DNA from: Nitrospinota bacterium
GTDB taxonomy: Bacteria; Nitrospinota_A; UBA7883; JACRLM01
NCBI GenBank assembly: GCA_015231995.1
Contig: JADGAO010000033.1
Coordinates: forward strand, 1-19,390
Reading direction: 5' to 3'
Length of the DNA stretch: 19,390 bases
Shown here: positions 1 to 7,321 of the stretch, in pieces
How positions within the stretch are numbered: the first letter of the stretch is position 1
How the letters are laid out: every line of letters starts with the position of its first letter
Notes under the pieces: generated by a model
What the model was told of the DNA's origin: nothing
Database searches by the model: none
What the model saw: only the letters and a program-made list of their open reading frames with translations
Translations under genes and position numbers: made by a program

Positions 1-101
1 TTGTCATTCTGAACGAAGCGTAGCGAAGTGAAGAATCTATCAAATAGAATATTCTGTTTTACTTTGATCCTTCTGTCGCAGAGCCTCCCTCAGGATTACA
101 A
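1..101. repeat. MITE-like interspersed repeat with imperfect terminal inverted repeats
   Basis: The left end begins TTGTCATTCTGA (1-12). The right end, TCAGGATTACAA (90-101), reads TTGTAATCCTGA on the other strand, a 10 of 12 match. The homology continues inward on both arms for roughly 40 bases with small gaps: GAAG-AT-ATCAAA on the left (about 31-44) against ATTTGATCCTTC-like sequence on the right (about 62-75). The centre is AT-rich. No transposase is present. From memory, sequences of the type GTCATTCTGA...GAAGAATCT recur as dispersed non-coding repeats in many environmental bacterial genomes. The left end may extend beyond the window, so the exact boundary is uncertain. Confidence 0.6.
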
Positions 102-103
102 AA

Positions 104-139
104 AGGGGATTCCTCGTCGGTTCTCGATTAAAATCCCCT
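104..139. other. Stem-loop upstream of the T2SS operon
   Basis: AGGGGATT (104-111) is perfectly complementary to AATCCCCT (132-139), with a 20-base loop between. It follows directly on the MITE-like repeat and lies about 60 bases before gspC. No long T-run follows on the + strand, so it is not a convincing intrinsic terminator. It could be part of the repeat, a terminator for something upstream, or a leader structure. Confidence 0.35.
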
Positions 140-196
140 CCAAATTCTCCGTCGTCCGTCCGTCTAATAATAGATATATGGATATATTGCGCGCAT

Positions 197-1111
197 ATGA
201 TGAAAATCAGGATACCTAAAGCCGGTTTCACCGTCATTCACCTTGTTTTCCTTGCTCTTACGGCTTGGGTGACTGCGGGGGCCGTAAGCTCCTATATCGG
301 GGACAAGGTCGTCCCCCCACGGCCTGCGGAGGTCGCGGTTCCGTCGGCGAGCGCGTCGCCTGCGCCAAAACCCAAAGAAATTTTCACCGGGTCGCTTGGG
401 CGCAACATATTCAGCTCTGCCCTGGGGCCGGAGGATATAACCCAGATATCCGAAGAGGAAGTGACCGGCGCGTTGGAGAGCGGCGGAGCGCAGGGAACCT
501 CTTTTCCCAGGACAACGCTGGGGTTGAAGTTAATAGGCACGGTGATAGACCCGCTTGGAGCCTACAAGCTAGCGGCCATCGAGATAAAAGAGACAAAGGA
601 GCAGAGGCTGTACAAGGCGCAGGACACAGCGCTCGGCGCGAAGGTGGTCATGATTCTCCGCAACAGGGTGATTCTTAGCCGGGCGGGGAAGATGGAGTCG
701 CTGGACGCGGAGTTCGACGAGGGTGGAGCCACGGGAAAGGTCGCATCTTCCGGCGTGGTGATGGGAGAGGATGTCTCCAAACTGTCGGAGTCGCAATATG
801 CGGTCTCCAAAAGGTATCTGGACTCACAGCTTGCCTCCATGAGCCAGCTGTTGACGGACGTGCGGGCCGTGCCGAACCTGGACAAGGGCGGGGTGACCGA
901 CGGGTTCAAGGTGTTCGCCATACGCAAAGGGTCGTTGTTCGACAAGATAGGTTTGCAGAACAACGACGTCGTCAAGAGGATAAACGGGATCGAGCTGGAC
1001 TCCGCCGAGAAGGGGTTGGAGCTTTTTCAGGCGTTGAAAAACGAGACGGCGTTCAACGTCGACCTGATGAGAAAATCACAGAAAACCACGATGAGGTTTA
1101 GCGTGCAATGA
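197..1111 (+). CDS. gspC: Type II secretion system clamp protein GspC
   Basis: Inner-membrane/periplasmic component that couples the inner-membrane platform to the secretin and helps recruit substrates. The 304-residue product has a short cytoplasmic start, one membrane segment (about residues 11-32), a Pro/Ala-rich periplasmic linker (about 39-60), then a homology region beginning LGRNIFSSAL and continuing as beta-rich sequence (LGLKLIGTVIDP, to about residue 175). The C terminus is a PDZ domain (about 228-304: FKVFAIRKGSLFDKIGLQNN, DVVKRINGIEL). N-terminal membrane helix, HR domain and C-terminal PDZ in this order is the GspC architecture. It is the first gene of the operon and overlaps gspD by 4 bases. 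Two consecutive ATGs (197 and 200) could both start it; neither has a clear ribosome binding site. The identity is supported both by domains and by its place before gspD. Confidence 0.93.
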   Translation: MMKIRIPKAGFTVIHLVFLALTAWVTAGAVSSYIGDKVVPPRPAEVAVPSASASPAPKPKEIFTGSLGRNIFSSALGPEDITQISEEEVTGALESGGAQGTSFPRTTLGLKLIGTVIDPLGAYKLAAIEIKETKEQRLYKAQDTALGAKVVMILRNRVILSRAGKMESLDAEFDEGGATGKVASSGVVMGEDVSKLSESQYAVSKRYLDSQLASMSQLLTDVRAVPNLDKGGVTDGFKVFAIRKGSLFDKIGLQNNDVVKRINGIELDSAEKGLELFQALKNETAFNVDLMRKSQKTTMRFSVQ

Positions 1112-3369
1112 TAAATATCTCCGGCGTCATGACATTTTTGTGGATGTTCGTATTCGGTGTTTGGCTGGCTCTCTCGCCGGTTTCCGCAAACGCGCAGGCC
1201 GGCGAGCAGGAGCCTCCGGTGGAGGCGCAGGACGCGCCAGCCGCTTCGCAGGTTCACGCCCAGCCATCGGCCATACAGCCGGTTGAAGCCCCACGCCCGG
1301 TTCCGGTCGCGCCCCGCCCCGTGGAGACTCCGCGTTCATCGAGGATGGACGCACATGCGCCCTCATCCGCTCCTCTGGTTGGGGCGGCCAGCTCTCATGA
1401 GAAAGTTGACCTTTCCCAACGGGCCGAGCCGTTAAAACCCGGCGAGAAGGTGAACCTGGACTTCAACGACGTGGACATCAAACTGCTGATAAAGTTCATC
1501 GCCGAAATCACGGGCAAAAACTTTGTCGTTGACGAGAAGGTTAAAGGAAAAGTCACGATCATCTCCCCGCAGATGGTCACTGCAGGCGAGGCGTTAAAGA
1601 CGCTCGAATCCACGCTGGAGGTCTACGGCTACTCGCTTATCGAAGCCGGGCGCATGACCAAGGTTGTGCCTGCGGCAGAGGCGAGGCTCAAAGGCTCGTT
1701 CAAAGCCGGTGTCACGGACGGGGGCGACAGGATGGTGACCCGGCTCGCGCCGCTGTCGCACATCAAGGCCGACGAGATCGTCAACACGCTCCGGCCGTTG
1801 ATTCCCTCATACAGTTTCATCGGCGTTTTCGCCAGCACGAACACGGTGATCATCGTGGATTACGCCTCCAACGTCGAAAAGCTGATGGCGATAATCGCGC
1901 AGATGGACACGCCCACCCACGAGGAGATCATCTCCCTCTTCCAGCTAAAGTACGCCGGGGCCAGGGAGATAGCCGAAAAGGTCGAGAAGATATTCAAAGC
2001 CCGTAGCGCGGGCAGGGGGGTGGTCTCCTCCGCCACGGTCGCCACAGGTGGCGCGGCTCCTCTCGCCCAACCGGGGGCGCAGTTCGGCGGCCAGCAGGAC
2101 GTGCTGGTGATACCCGACGACCGGCTCAACGCCATCGTAGTGACCGCAAACAAGACGGTGACCGGACAGATACTTTCACTGCTCGAAAAACTCGACGTGC
2201 GTCCCCCCTCCGGCAAAGGCAACATCAACGTGCGCTACTTAAAGAACGGCGACGCCGAAAGCCTCGCCAAGGTGCTCATGAACCTTACGCAGAGCGCACA
2301 GGCCGGGGCGCAACCGGCGGCGGCCCGGGCGGGCGGCGCTCCGGGGCAGGCGGTGAAGTTTCAGGACAAAATCACCATAACGCCGGACAAAGCCACCAAC
2401 TCGCTTGTGATAACCGCGTCGGTCGAGGATTTCGAAACGCTCGACCAGGTCATCGAAAAGCTGGACATACGCAGAAAACAGGTTTTCGTGGAAGCGCTGA
2501 TAATGGAGGTCACCACCGACAAGGCAAAACAGTTCGGCATAGAGTGGCGCACAACGTCCAACTTCACCCAGCCCGGCGTGCAAGGGATAGGCGGCACGAA
2601 CTTCGGCAACATAAACAACGTGGCTCAGAACCCGCTCAACTCCCCGCTGGGGCTTGCCGTGGGCGTTGTTGACGGCATCATCTCGTTCGGCGGGAAGGAT
2701 TTTCTCAACATCGGCGCCCTGCTTCACGCGCTGGAGTCGGAACAGGGGATAAACGTCCTCTCCACCCCCAACATCATGACCACCGACAACGAAGAGGCGG
2801 AGATAGTCGTGGCGCGAAACGTGCCGTTCCAGACCAGCCAGTCGCAGACCACAGGCGGCAACACCGTCTCCACGTTCGAACGCAAGAACATCGGTATCAC
2901 GCTCAAAATCAAACCGCAGATATCCGAGTCCGACGACGTGAGGCTCGCCGTGTATCAGGAGATATCGTCCGTCCTGCCGGTGGAGGAGCAGTTGGCAAAG
3001 GACATCATGACCTTCACCCGCTCCATCAAGACCACCGTGCTTGTGCGGGACGCGCAGAACATCGTCATCGGCGGCCTGATAAGCGACGACATGCGCGATA
3101 CCGAGACCAAAGTGCCGCTCTTCGGAGACCTGCCGATTGTGGGGTGGCTGTTCAAGTCCATTAAAAAACAGAAGACGAAGACGAACCTGCTGGTCTTCCT
3201 CACTCCCCACATAATCACGAGAGCCGAGGACATGGACAAGATAACCAGCTCAAAGAGCCAGAAAATCTCGATGGCTCCGCAGGTTCTGGACGATTTCGGC
3301 GGGGCGGTTCTGGACACACGCAAAGAAGGGGAGGACAGCTCTGGCGCCAACCCGGAGCAGGCGAAGTAA
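1108..3369 (+). CDS. gspD: Type II secretion system secretin GspD
   Basis: Forms the outer-membrane gated channel through which folded proteins leave the periplasm. The 753-residue product has a Sec signal peptide (hydrophobic stretch about 8-25, Ala-x-Ala-type cleavage near residue 29), then a Pro/Ala-rich stretch (about 30-100). The N0 domain follows (about 114-195, VNLDFNDVDIKLLIKF), then N1 (about 208-268), N2 (about 272-365, with a Gly/Ala-rich insert) and N3 (about 371-452, also with a Gly/Ala-rich insert). The secretin core runs from about 453 to 712 and carries the family signature VPLFGDLPIVGWLF (669-682) and LLVFLTPHII. The signal peptide has no lipobox Cys and the tail after the core is only about 40 residues. 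The ATGA overlap with gspC implies translational coupling. Length and domain order are typical for GspD rather than PilQ, which carries AMIN domains. Confidence 0.97.
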   Translation: MINISGVMTFLWMFVFGVWLALSPVSANAQAGEQEPPVEAQDAPAASQVHAQPSAIQPVEAPRPVPVAPRPVETPRSSRMDAHAPSSAPLVGAASSHEKVDLSQRAEPLKPGEKVNLDFNDVDIKLLIKFIAEITGKNFVVDEKVKGKVTIISPQMVTAGEALKTLESTLEVYGYSLIEAGRMTKVVPAAEARLKGSFKAGVTDGGDRMVTRLAPLSHIKADEIVNTLRPLIPSYSFIGVFASTNTVIIVDYASNVEKLMAIIAQMDTPTHEEIISLFQLKYAGAREIAEKVEKIFKARSAGRGVVSSATVATGGAAPLAQPGAQFGGQQDVLVIPDDRLNAIVVTANKTVTGQILSLLEKLDVRPPSGKGNINVRYLKNGDAESLAKVLMNLTQSAQAGAQPAAARAGGAPGQAVKFQDKITITPDKATNSLVITASVEDFETLDQVIEKLDIRRKQVFVEALIMEVTTDKAKQFGIEWRTTSNFTQPGVQGIGGTNFGNINNVAQNPLNSPLGLAVGVVDGIISFGGKDFLNIGALLHALESEQGINVLSTPNIMTTDNEEAEIVVARNVPFQTSQSQTTGGNTVSTFERKNIGITLKIKPQISESDDVRLAVYQEISSVLPVEEQLAKDIMTFTRSIKTTVLVRDAQNIVIGGLISDDMRDTETKVPLFGDLPIVGWLFKSIKKQKTKTNLLVFLTPHIITRAEDMDKITSSKSQKISMAPQVLDDFGGAVLDTRKEGEDSSGANPEQAK

Positions 3370-3373
3370 CGCC

Positions 3374-4960
3374 ATGGCCGACTTGGTAAATCCTGGAACC
3401 GGCGGTTCGCTTTCCGCCGTGGCGGGTGAGTTCGGCTTCGAGTGGCTTGCGTCAATAGACGTAAAGACCCTCGATCAGGACGTCATCTCCAAAACGCCGT
3501 TCCAGTTCGCCCGCGACAACCTGATACTGCCGATGGGTATGGTCGAAGGCAGGCTCAAGGCCGTCACGTCGCGCCCATTCAGCCTGGAGCCGTGGGGTGA
3601 TATGCGGCTCATCTACGGCGCTCCCGTTGACATGGCGCTTGCGGACGAAGACGTTCTTCAAACAGCCATAAACCAGGCGTACGACCTGTCGGCTGGTTCT
3701 GCGCGGGCGACCATGGACGACATCGCCGAAGCGGCCGATCTCTCATCCCTCGTTGACGGCCTGCCGGAGGATTTGCTGGAAACGTCCGCCGAAGCCCCGG
3801 TGATACGGCTGGTCAATTCCGTGCTGGTTGAAGCGGCAAAAGAGAAAGCCTCCGACATCCACATCGAGCCGTATGAAAGGGAGCTGGTTGTTCGCTTCCG
3901 TGTGGATGGCGCGCTTCGCAACGTGATAAAACCCCCAAAGAAGTTCCAGTCGCTCATCGTCTCCCGTGTCAAAATCATGTCTGGATTGGACATCGCCGAA
4001 AAACGACTCCCGCAGGACGGGCGGCTCAAGATAGTTATCGCTGGCAAAGAGATAGACGTCCGCGTGAGTGTCATTCCCACGGCGTATGGAGAGCGGGTCG
4101 TCCTGCGTCTGCTCGACAAGTCCACGGCGCTCCTCGGTTTTGCGGAGCTTGGGATGCCAGCCGATATGAGGGAAGTGGTTGGCAAACTCATACGCTCGCC
4201 CCACGGCATAATACTCGTCTCCGGCCCCACAGGGTCGGGCAAAACGACCACGCTTTACGCCGCCATCTCGGACATCAACTCGCCGGACAAAAACATCATC
4301 ACCGTCGAAGACCCGGTGGAGTATCAGCTCTCCGGCGTGGGGCAGATGCAGGTCAACGTCAAAACCGGGCTGACGTTCGCTTCCGGTCTTCGCTCCATAT
4401 TGCGGCAGGACCCGGACATCATCATGGTCGGCGAGATACGCGACAAAGAGACGGCGCAGATAGCGGTGCAGGCGTCGTTGACGGGCCATCTGGTCTTCTC
4501 CACAATTCACACCAACGACGCGGCAGGCGCCGTGACAAGGCTTGTAGACATGGGCATAGAGCCGTTCCTCATCTCCTCCTCGCTCATCGGCGCGTTGGCG
4601 CAGAGGCTGGTGCGGGTCTTGTGTCCGAAATGTAAAGAGCCATACAGGCCAGGCCCGGAGCATCTGGCCGAGTTGGGCGTGGCGATGGCAGACTTGCCGG
4701 TGGGGACTATGTTCTACCGGCCCGGAGCCTGCCCGGAGTGTAACCAGTCCGGTTACAAAGGCAGGATCGGCGTATTCGAACTTTTGATAGTTGACGACCC
4801 TATCCGTTCGCTCATCGCGCAGAAGGCCGACTCGTCGGCGATAAAGAAAAGCGCGGCGGAACGCGGTTTTTCGGCGATGCGCGAACGCGCCGCCTCCGCC
4901 GTCATCTCCGGGACGACGTCGCTTGAGGAAGTGGTGAGAGTCACCGCCGATCTGGACTGA
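3374..4960 (+). CDS. gspE: Type II secretion system assembly ATPase GspE
   Basis: Cytoplasmic hexameric ATPase that powers pseudopilus growth. The 528-residue product has an N-terminal T2SSE domain (about 1-150), then the secretion ATPase core. Walker A is GPTGSGKT (284-291). The Asp box lies in ITVEDPVEYQL, Walker B is DPDIIMVGEIRD with its Glu at 354, and the His box is TGHLVFSTIHTND. A zinc-binding tetracysteine motif has C417/C420 and C453/C456, the CxxC pair arrangement characteristic of GspE/PilB-type ATPases and absent from PilT retraction ATPases. It starts 4 bases after gspD and ends 6 bases before gspF. No strong Shine-Dalgarno precedes the ATG, so translation probably depends on ribosomes finishing gspD. 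All catalytic motifs appear intact. Confidence 0.97.
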   Translation: MADLVNPGTGGSLSAVAGEFGFEWLASIDVKTLDQDVISKTPFQFARDNLILPMGMVEGRLKAVTSRPFSLEPWGDMRLIYGAPVDMALADEDVLQTAINQAYDLSAGSARATMDDIAEAADLSSLVDGLPEDLLETSAEAPVIRLVNSVLVEAAKEKASDIHIEPYERELVVRFRVDGALRNVIKPPKKFQSLIVSRVKIMSGLDIAEKRLPQDGRLKIVIAGKEIDVRVSVIPTAYGERVVLRLLDKSTALLGFAELGMPADMREVVGKLIRSPHGIILVSGPTGSGKTTTLYAAISDINSPDKNIITVEDPVEYQLSGVGQMQVNVKTGLTFASGLRSILRQDPDIIMVGEIRDKETAQIAVQASLTGHLVFSTIHTNDAAGAVTRLVDMGIEPFLISSSLIGALAQRLVRVLCPKCKEPYRPGPEHLAELGVAMADLPVGTMFYRPGACPECNQSGYKGRIGVFELLIVDDPIRSLIAQKADSSAIKKSAAERGFSAMRERAASAVISGTTSLEEVVRVTADLD

Positions 4961-4966
4961 GGAAAC

Positions 4967-6184
4967 ATGCCGGTATTCGAATATCACGGTTACGACGCGG
5001 GCGGGCGCAAAATATCGGGCGTGGTGGACGCCGACAGCCCCCGTTCCGCGCGGGCGCGGCTCAAACAACAGGGATTGCTTGTCACCAGCGTAACGCAGGA
5101 CACCGGCAGAAGGGAGCTTTTCAAAAACCCCCTCGCATTCCTGGCCAACAGGATCACCTCCAAGGAGGTGGCCACTTTCACCCGCCAGCTTTCCACTCTT
5201 CAGACGGGGGGATTGACCCTCGTCGAGTCGCTTGACGCGCTCATCGAACAGTTCACCAACGTCCGGTTCAAAAAAGTGGTGACGGACATCCGCGAAAAAG
5301 TTTTGCAGGGTTCCCCTCTCAACGAAACGCTGGCGGCGCATCCCGAACAGTTCGATCCTCTATACGTCAACCTCGTGAAAGCCGGGGAAGCCTCCGGCAC
5401 GCTCGACAAAACGCTTGCCCGGCTCGCCAATTTCAAGGAGGAGCGCCTTCGCCAGAACGCCAAGATCACAGCGGCGATGGTTTACCCGATGGTGATGACG
5501 GTCATCGGCGGCGGCGTGCTTCTTTATCTTCTCGCTTACGTCACGCCGAAGGTGGAGTCCATGTTCACCGACATGCGCCATGCCCTCCCGCTTCCCACGG
5601 TCATACTGCTATTCACGTCGAACATTCTGGCGGACTGGTGGTGGGCGATATTGCTTGGCATAGGGGGCGCAATCCATCTTGGACGCAAATACATAAAGAC
5701 CGCTGAGGGAAGGGAAAAATTCGACACTCACATCCTCAACGCCCCAATCGTGGGCGCGCTGGTCCGTTCTGCGGCGATAGCGCGGTTCTCGCGGGCCTTG
5801 TCCACTCTGCTGGGCGGCGGCGTTCCGTTGATAGAGTCGTTGAAGGTCACAGCCAGCATCGCGGGTAACGCGCTTATCGAAAAGGCCATAGCCCAGGCGA
5901 TAGTCAACATCACCGAGGGGCAGACCATCGCCGGGCCGCTGAAAAAGTCGGGCCTGTTCCCCCCGCTCGTTACACAGATGATAGACGCGGGCGAGCGAAC
6001 CGGGTCGCTCCCGGACATGTTAGAGAAGATCGGCGACGCCTACGAGTTCGAGGTGGAGACGGCGCTTTCGGCGATGGTGTCGCTTGTAGAGCCTGCGTTG
6101 ATCGTGGTGATGGGCGGCGTGGTCGGGTTTATCGTGATGGCGATACTCCTGCCGATATTCGAACTGAGCCAGATGGCAAGATAG
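4967..6184 (+). CDS. gspF: Type II secretion system inner-membrane platform protein GspF
   Basis: Polytopic platform protein that contacts GspE and GspL and is thought to turn ATPase motion into pseudopilin insertion. The 405-residue product carries two T2SSF domains: the first after a basic N-terminal region (about 68-190, TRQLSTLQTGGLTLVESLDA), the second at about 270-395 (FSRALSTLLGGGVPLIESLK). The internal repeat RxLSTLxxGGxxLxESL is obvious by eye. Membrane segments fall at about 170-190, 222-237 and 377-400, the usual three. The start is set by GAGGA overlapping the gspE stop codon (4959-4963), a few bases from the ATG. In the T2SS operon context it is GspF, not PilC. Confidence 0.96.
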   Translation: MPVFEYHGYDAGGRKISGVVDADSPRSARARLKQQGLLVTSVTQDTGRRELFKNPLAFLANRITSKEVATFTRQLSTLQTGGLTLVESLDALIEQFTNVRFKKVVTDIREKVLQGSPLNETLAAHPEQFDPLYVNLVKAGEASGTLDKTLARLANFKEERLRQNAKITAAMVYPMVMTVIGGGVLLYLLAYVTPKVESMFTDMRHALPLPTVILLFTSNILADWWWAILLGIGGAIHLGRKYIKTAEGREKFDTHILNAPIVGALVRSAAIARFSRALSTLLGGGVPLIESLKVTASIAGNALIEKAIAQAIVNITEGQTIAGPLKKSGLFPPLVTQMIDAGERTGSLPDMLEKIGDAYEFEVETALSAMVSLVEPALIVVMGGVVGFIVMAILLPIFELSQMAR

Positions 6185-6190
6185 GGATTT

Positions 6191-6316
6191 ATGTTTAAGG
6201 AAAATGTAATGTCGAGAACATCTGTAGGGGCGAACCTGCGTGTTCGCCCGCATGAGAGAGGGCAGACACACAGGTCTGCCCCTACAGCTTTAGACAAAAA
6301 CGATACACAGGATTAA
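6191..6316 (+). other. Spurious 41-codon reading frame across the intergenic repeat
   Basis: An open frame from ATG 6191 to TAA 6316 reads through the twin-hairpin repeat and gives a peptide containing NLRVRPHERGQTHRSAPT. It has no Shine-Dalgarno at its ATG, and its composition is simply the translated palindrome. Peptides of this kind are commonly annotated as hypothetical proteins wherever this repeat class occurs (recollection). It is listed so that a reader does not mistake it for a gene between gspF and gspG. Confidence 0.7.
6222..6287. repeat. Twin-hairpin palindromic repeat between gspF and gspG
   Basis: Two 28-base arms (6222-6249 and 6260-6287) are inverted copies of each other at 23 of 28 positions, separated by a 10-base spacer (6250-6259). 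Each arm is also a hairpin on its own. Left: GGGCGAAC (6228-6235), loop CTGCGT, GTTCGCCC (6242-6249). Right: GGGCAGAC (6260-6267), loop ACACAG, GTCTGCCC (6274-6281). Four of the five differences between arms are paired changes that keep each 8-bp stem perfect. The fifth is in the loop. The outer ends are CTGTAGGGGC and GCCCCTACAG. Repeats with TGTAGGGGC ends are, from memory, widespread in environmental bacterial genomes. Confidence 0.8.
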
Positions 6317-6326
6317 TCGAAAATCT

Positions 6327-6332
6327 GGGAGA
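6327..6332 (+). promoter_or_regulatory. Ribosome binding site of gspG
   Basis: GGGAGA lies 6 bases before the gspG ATG at 6339. Unlike many genes of this operon, gspG has its own good Shine-Dalgarno. That fits independent, strong translation of the major pseudopilin after the repeat-filled gap. Confidence 0.6.
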
Positions 6333-6338
6333 TGGAAG

Positions 6339-6767
6339 ATGAGAAGGACGCGAAGTAAAAAAGGTTTCACGCTGATAGAGATACTCGTTGTCGTCGTTAT
6401 CCTTGGGATACTTGCGACCATCATCGTGCCGCGTGTGATGGGCAGGCCGGAGGAGGCCAGGATAACCAAAGCCAGGGTGGATATAAAGGCCGTCGAGACG
6501 GCGTTGAGCCTTTACAAGATAGACAACGGCTCGTACCCGACGACCGAGCTTGGCTTGAAAGCTCTCGTGGAAAAACCCGCCCAGGGCGTCAAACACTGGA
6601 GAGAGGGCGGATATCTGTCAAAAGTCCCCGCCGACCCGTGGGGAGCGCCTTACGTTTACCTGTCGCCGGGCGCGCATGGCGAATACGACCTCTTCTCGCT
6701 CGGCTCCGACGGCGAACAGGGCGGGGAGGGCAAAAACGCCGATATCAACAACTGGGAACTGGAATGA
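6339..6767 (+). CDS. gspG: Type II secretion system major pseudopilin GspG
   Basis: Main subunit of the periplasmic pseudopilus. The 142-residue prepseudopilin has a short basic leader (residues 1-9) ending in Gly. The prepilin peptidase site is G9|FTLIE, with Glu at +5 (E14) of the mature protein, followed by a hydrophobic helix (about 13-33). The globular part shows the GspG hallmarks: ARVDIKAVETALSLYKIDNG and YPTTELGLKALVEKP. It ends with PADPWGAPYVYLSPG and an Asp-rich C-terminal loop (YDLFSLGSDGEQGGEG) that in characterised GspG proteins binds calcium. It follows gspF after a 154-base gap containing the twin-hairpin repeat. It overlaps the start of gspH by 4 bases. Confidence 0.97.
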   Translation: MRRTRSKKGFTLIEILVVVVILGILATIIVPRVMGRPEEARITKARVDIKAVETALSLYKIDNGSYPTTELGLKALVEKPAQGVKHWREGGYLSKVPADPWGAPYVYLSPGAHGEYDLFSLGSDGEQGGEGKNADINNWELE

Positions 6768-7321
6768 CAAGAGCCCTCCTGCGGTTTCCGTCTTTGCGTG
6801 GCGCGTCATCTGTGACGGCGCGAGGCGGATTCACGCTTATCGAGATGTTGGTGGTTGTGGTCATCATCGGCATAATGGCCGGGGCGCTGATCCCGCGTTT
6901 GCCGGACGTCACCGCGTCCAGGCTCAAGAGTTCTGCGCGCAGGCTGGCCGGTACGATAACGTATCTATACGAGCGTTCCGCCGCCACCCAGCTTGTCTAT
7001 CGTCTGACGCTGGATATGGATTCCAACGAGTTTTACGTCTCGCTGTTGAACAAGGACAACCAGTTCGAGGAGACGAAACTCGATTTCGCCAGCAGGACGC
7101 ATCTGCCCGACAACGTGCGAGTGGATTCCGCCAACATCTCTGCGCAGGGAGCCGTATCCTCGGGCCGGGCGGACATCCATTTTTTCCCCGGCGGCTTCAC
7201 GGACCAGGCTTACGTTTATCTTAAAGACTCGTCCGGCAACGAATTGACGCTCGACGTTCATCCGTTGACCGGGCGCGTGCGGATACTGGAGGGCCGTCAT
7301 GCGGCGCGGCGGGCGGCGTAA
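6764..7321 (+). CDS. gspH: Type II secretion system minor pseudopilin GspH
   Basis: Minor pseudopilin of the pseudopilus. With the ATG at 6764, which overlaps the gspG stop as ATGA, the product is 185 residues. The prepilin peptidase site is ARGG|FTLIE with Glu at +5, and the hydrophobic helix is LVVVVIIGIMAGALI. The chosen start gives a long 22-residue leader. An in-frame GTG at 6812 would give a 6-residue leader but has no convincing Shine-Dalgarno. The same frame is open upstream inside gspG, but a start there would bury the processing site. After the helix come a segment with SARRLAGTITYLYERSAATQ and beta-rich sequence ending LTLDVHPLTGRVRI, as expected for the GspH/FimT fold. The 3' end overlaps gspI by 23 bases. 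Confidence 0.9.
   Translation: MTRALLRFPSLRGASSVTARGGFTLIEMLVVVVIIGIMAGALIPRLPDVTASRLKSSARRLAGTITYLYERSAATQLVYRLTLDMDSNEFYVSLLNKDNQFEETKLDFASRTHLPDNVRVDSANISAQGAVSSGRADIHFFPGGFTDQAYVYLKDSSGNELTLDVHPLTGRVRILEGRHAARRAA
7288..7293 (+). promoter_or_regulatory. Ribosome binding site of gspI inside gspH
   Basis: GGAGGG lies 5 bases before the ATG at 7299, within the last codons of gspH. It fixes the gspI start and implies re-initiation or independent initiation inside the upstream gene. Confidence 0.6.

Noticed and set aside
145..173. Possible promoter for gspC (TTCTCC, 17 bases, TAATAG)
   Set aside because: Each hexamer matches the consensus at only 3 of 6 positions; the AT-rich tract may contain a promoter but I cannot place it.
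180..190. Possible sigma-54 promoter (GG ... GC) before gspC
   Set aside because: The GG and GC are separated by 7 bases instead of 10, so it does not fit the -24/-12 arrangement.
28..237. Two small open frames (28-219 + strand, 40-237 - strand) at the window start
   Set aside because: They run through the MITE-like repeat and into gspC, have no ribosome binding site support and no recognisable product.
2239..3210. 323-codon open frame on the - strand opposite gspD
   Set aside because: Antisense to the secretin core; low-complexity charged composition and no motif.
3743..5341. 532-codon open frame on the - strand opposite gspE and gspF
   Set aside because: It is antisense to two genes with intact motifs, its product is rich in Arg/His/Val/Gly with no recognisable domain, and such long shadows are expected in GC-rich coding DNA.
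6222..6287. Possible CRISPR repeat or intrinsic terminator
   Set aside because: There are only two inverted, not direct, copies with a 10-base spacer, so it is no CRISPR array; no T-run follows the stems on the + strand, so a standard terminator is not supported.
6040..6297. Short - strand frames running from gspF into the intergenic repeat
   Set aside because: Their N termini are translations of the twin-hairpin repeat, and the rest is antisense to gspF; this is a known type of spurious annotation.
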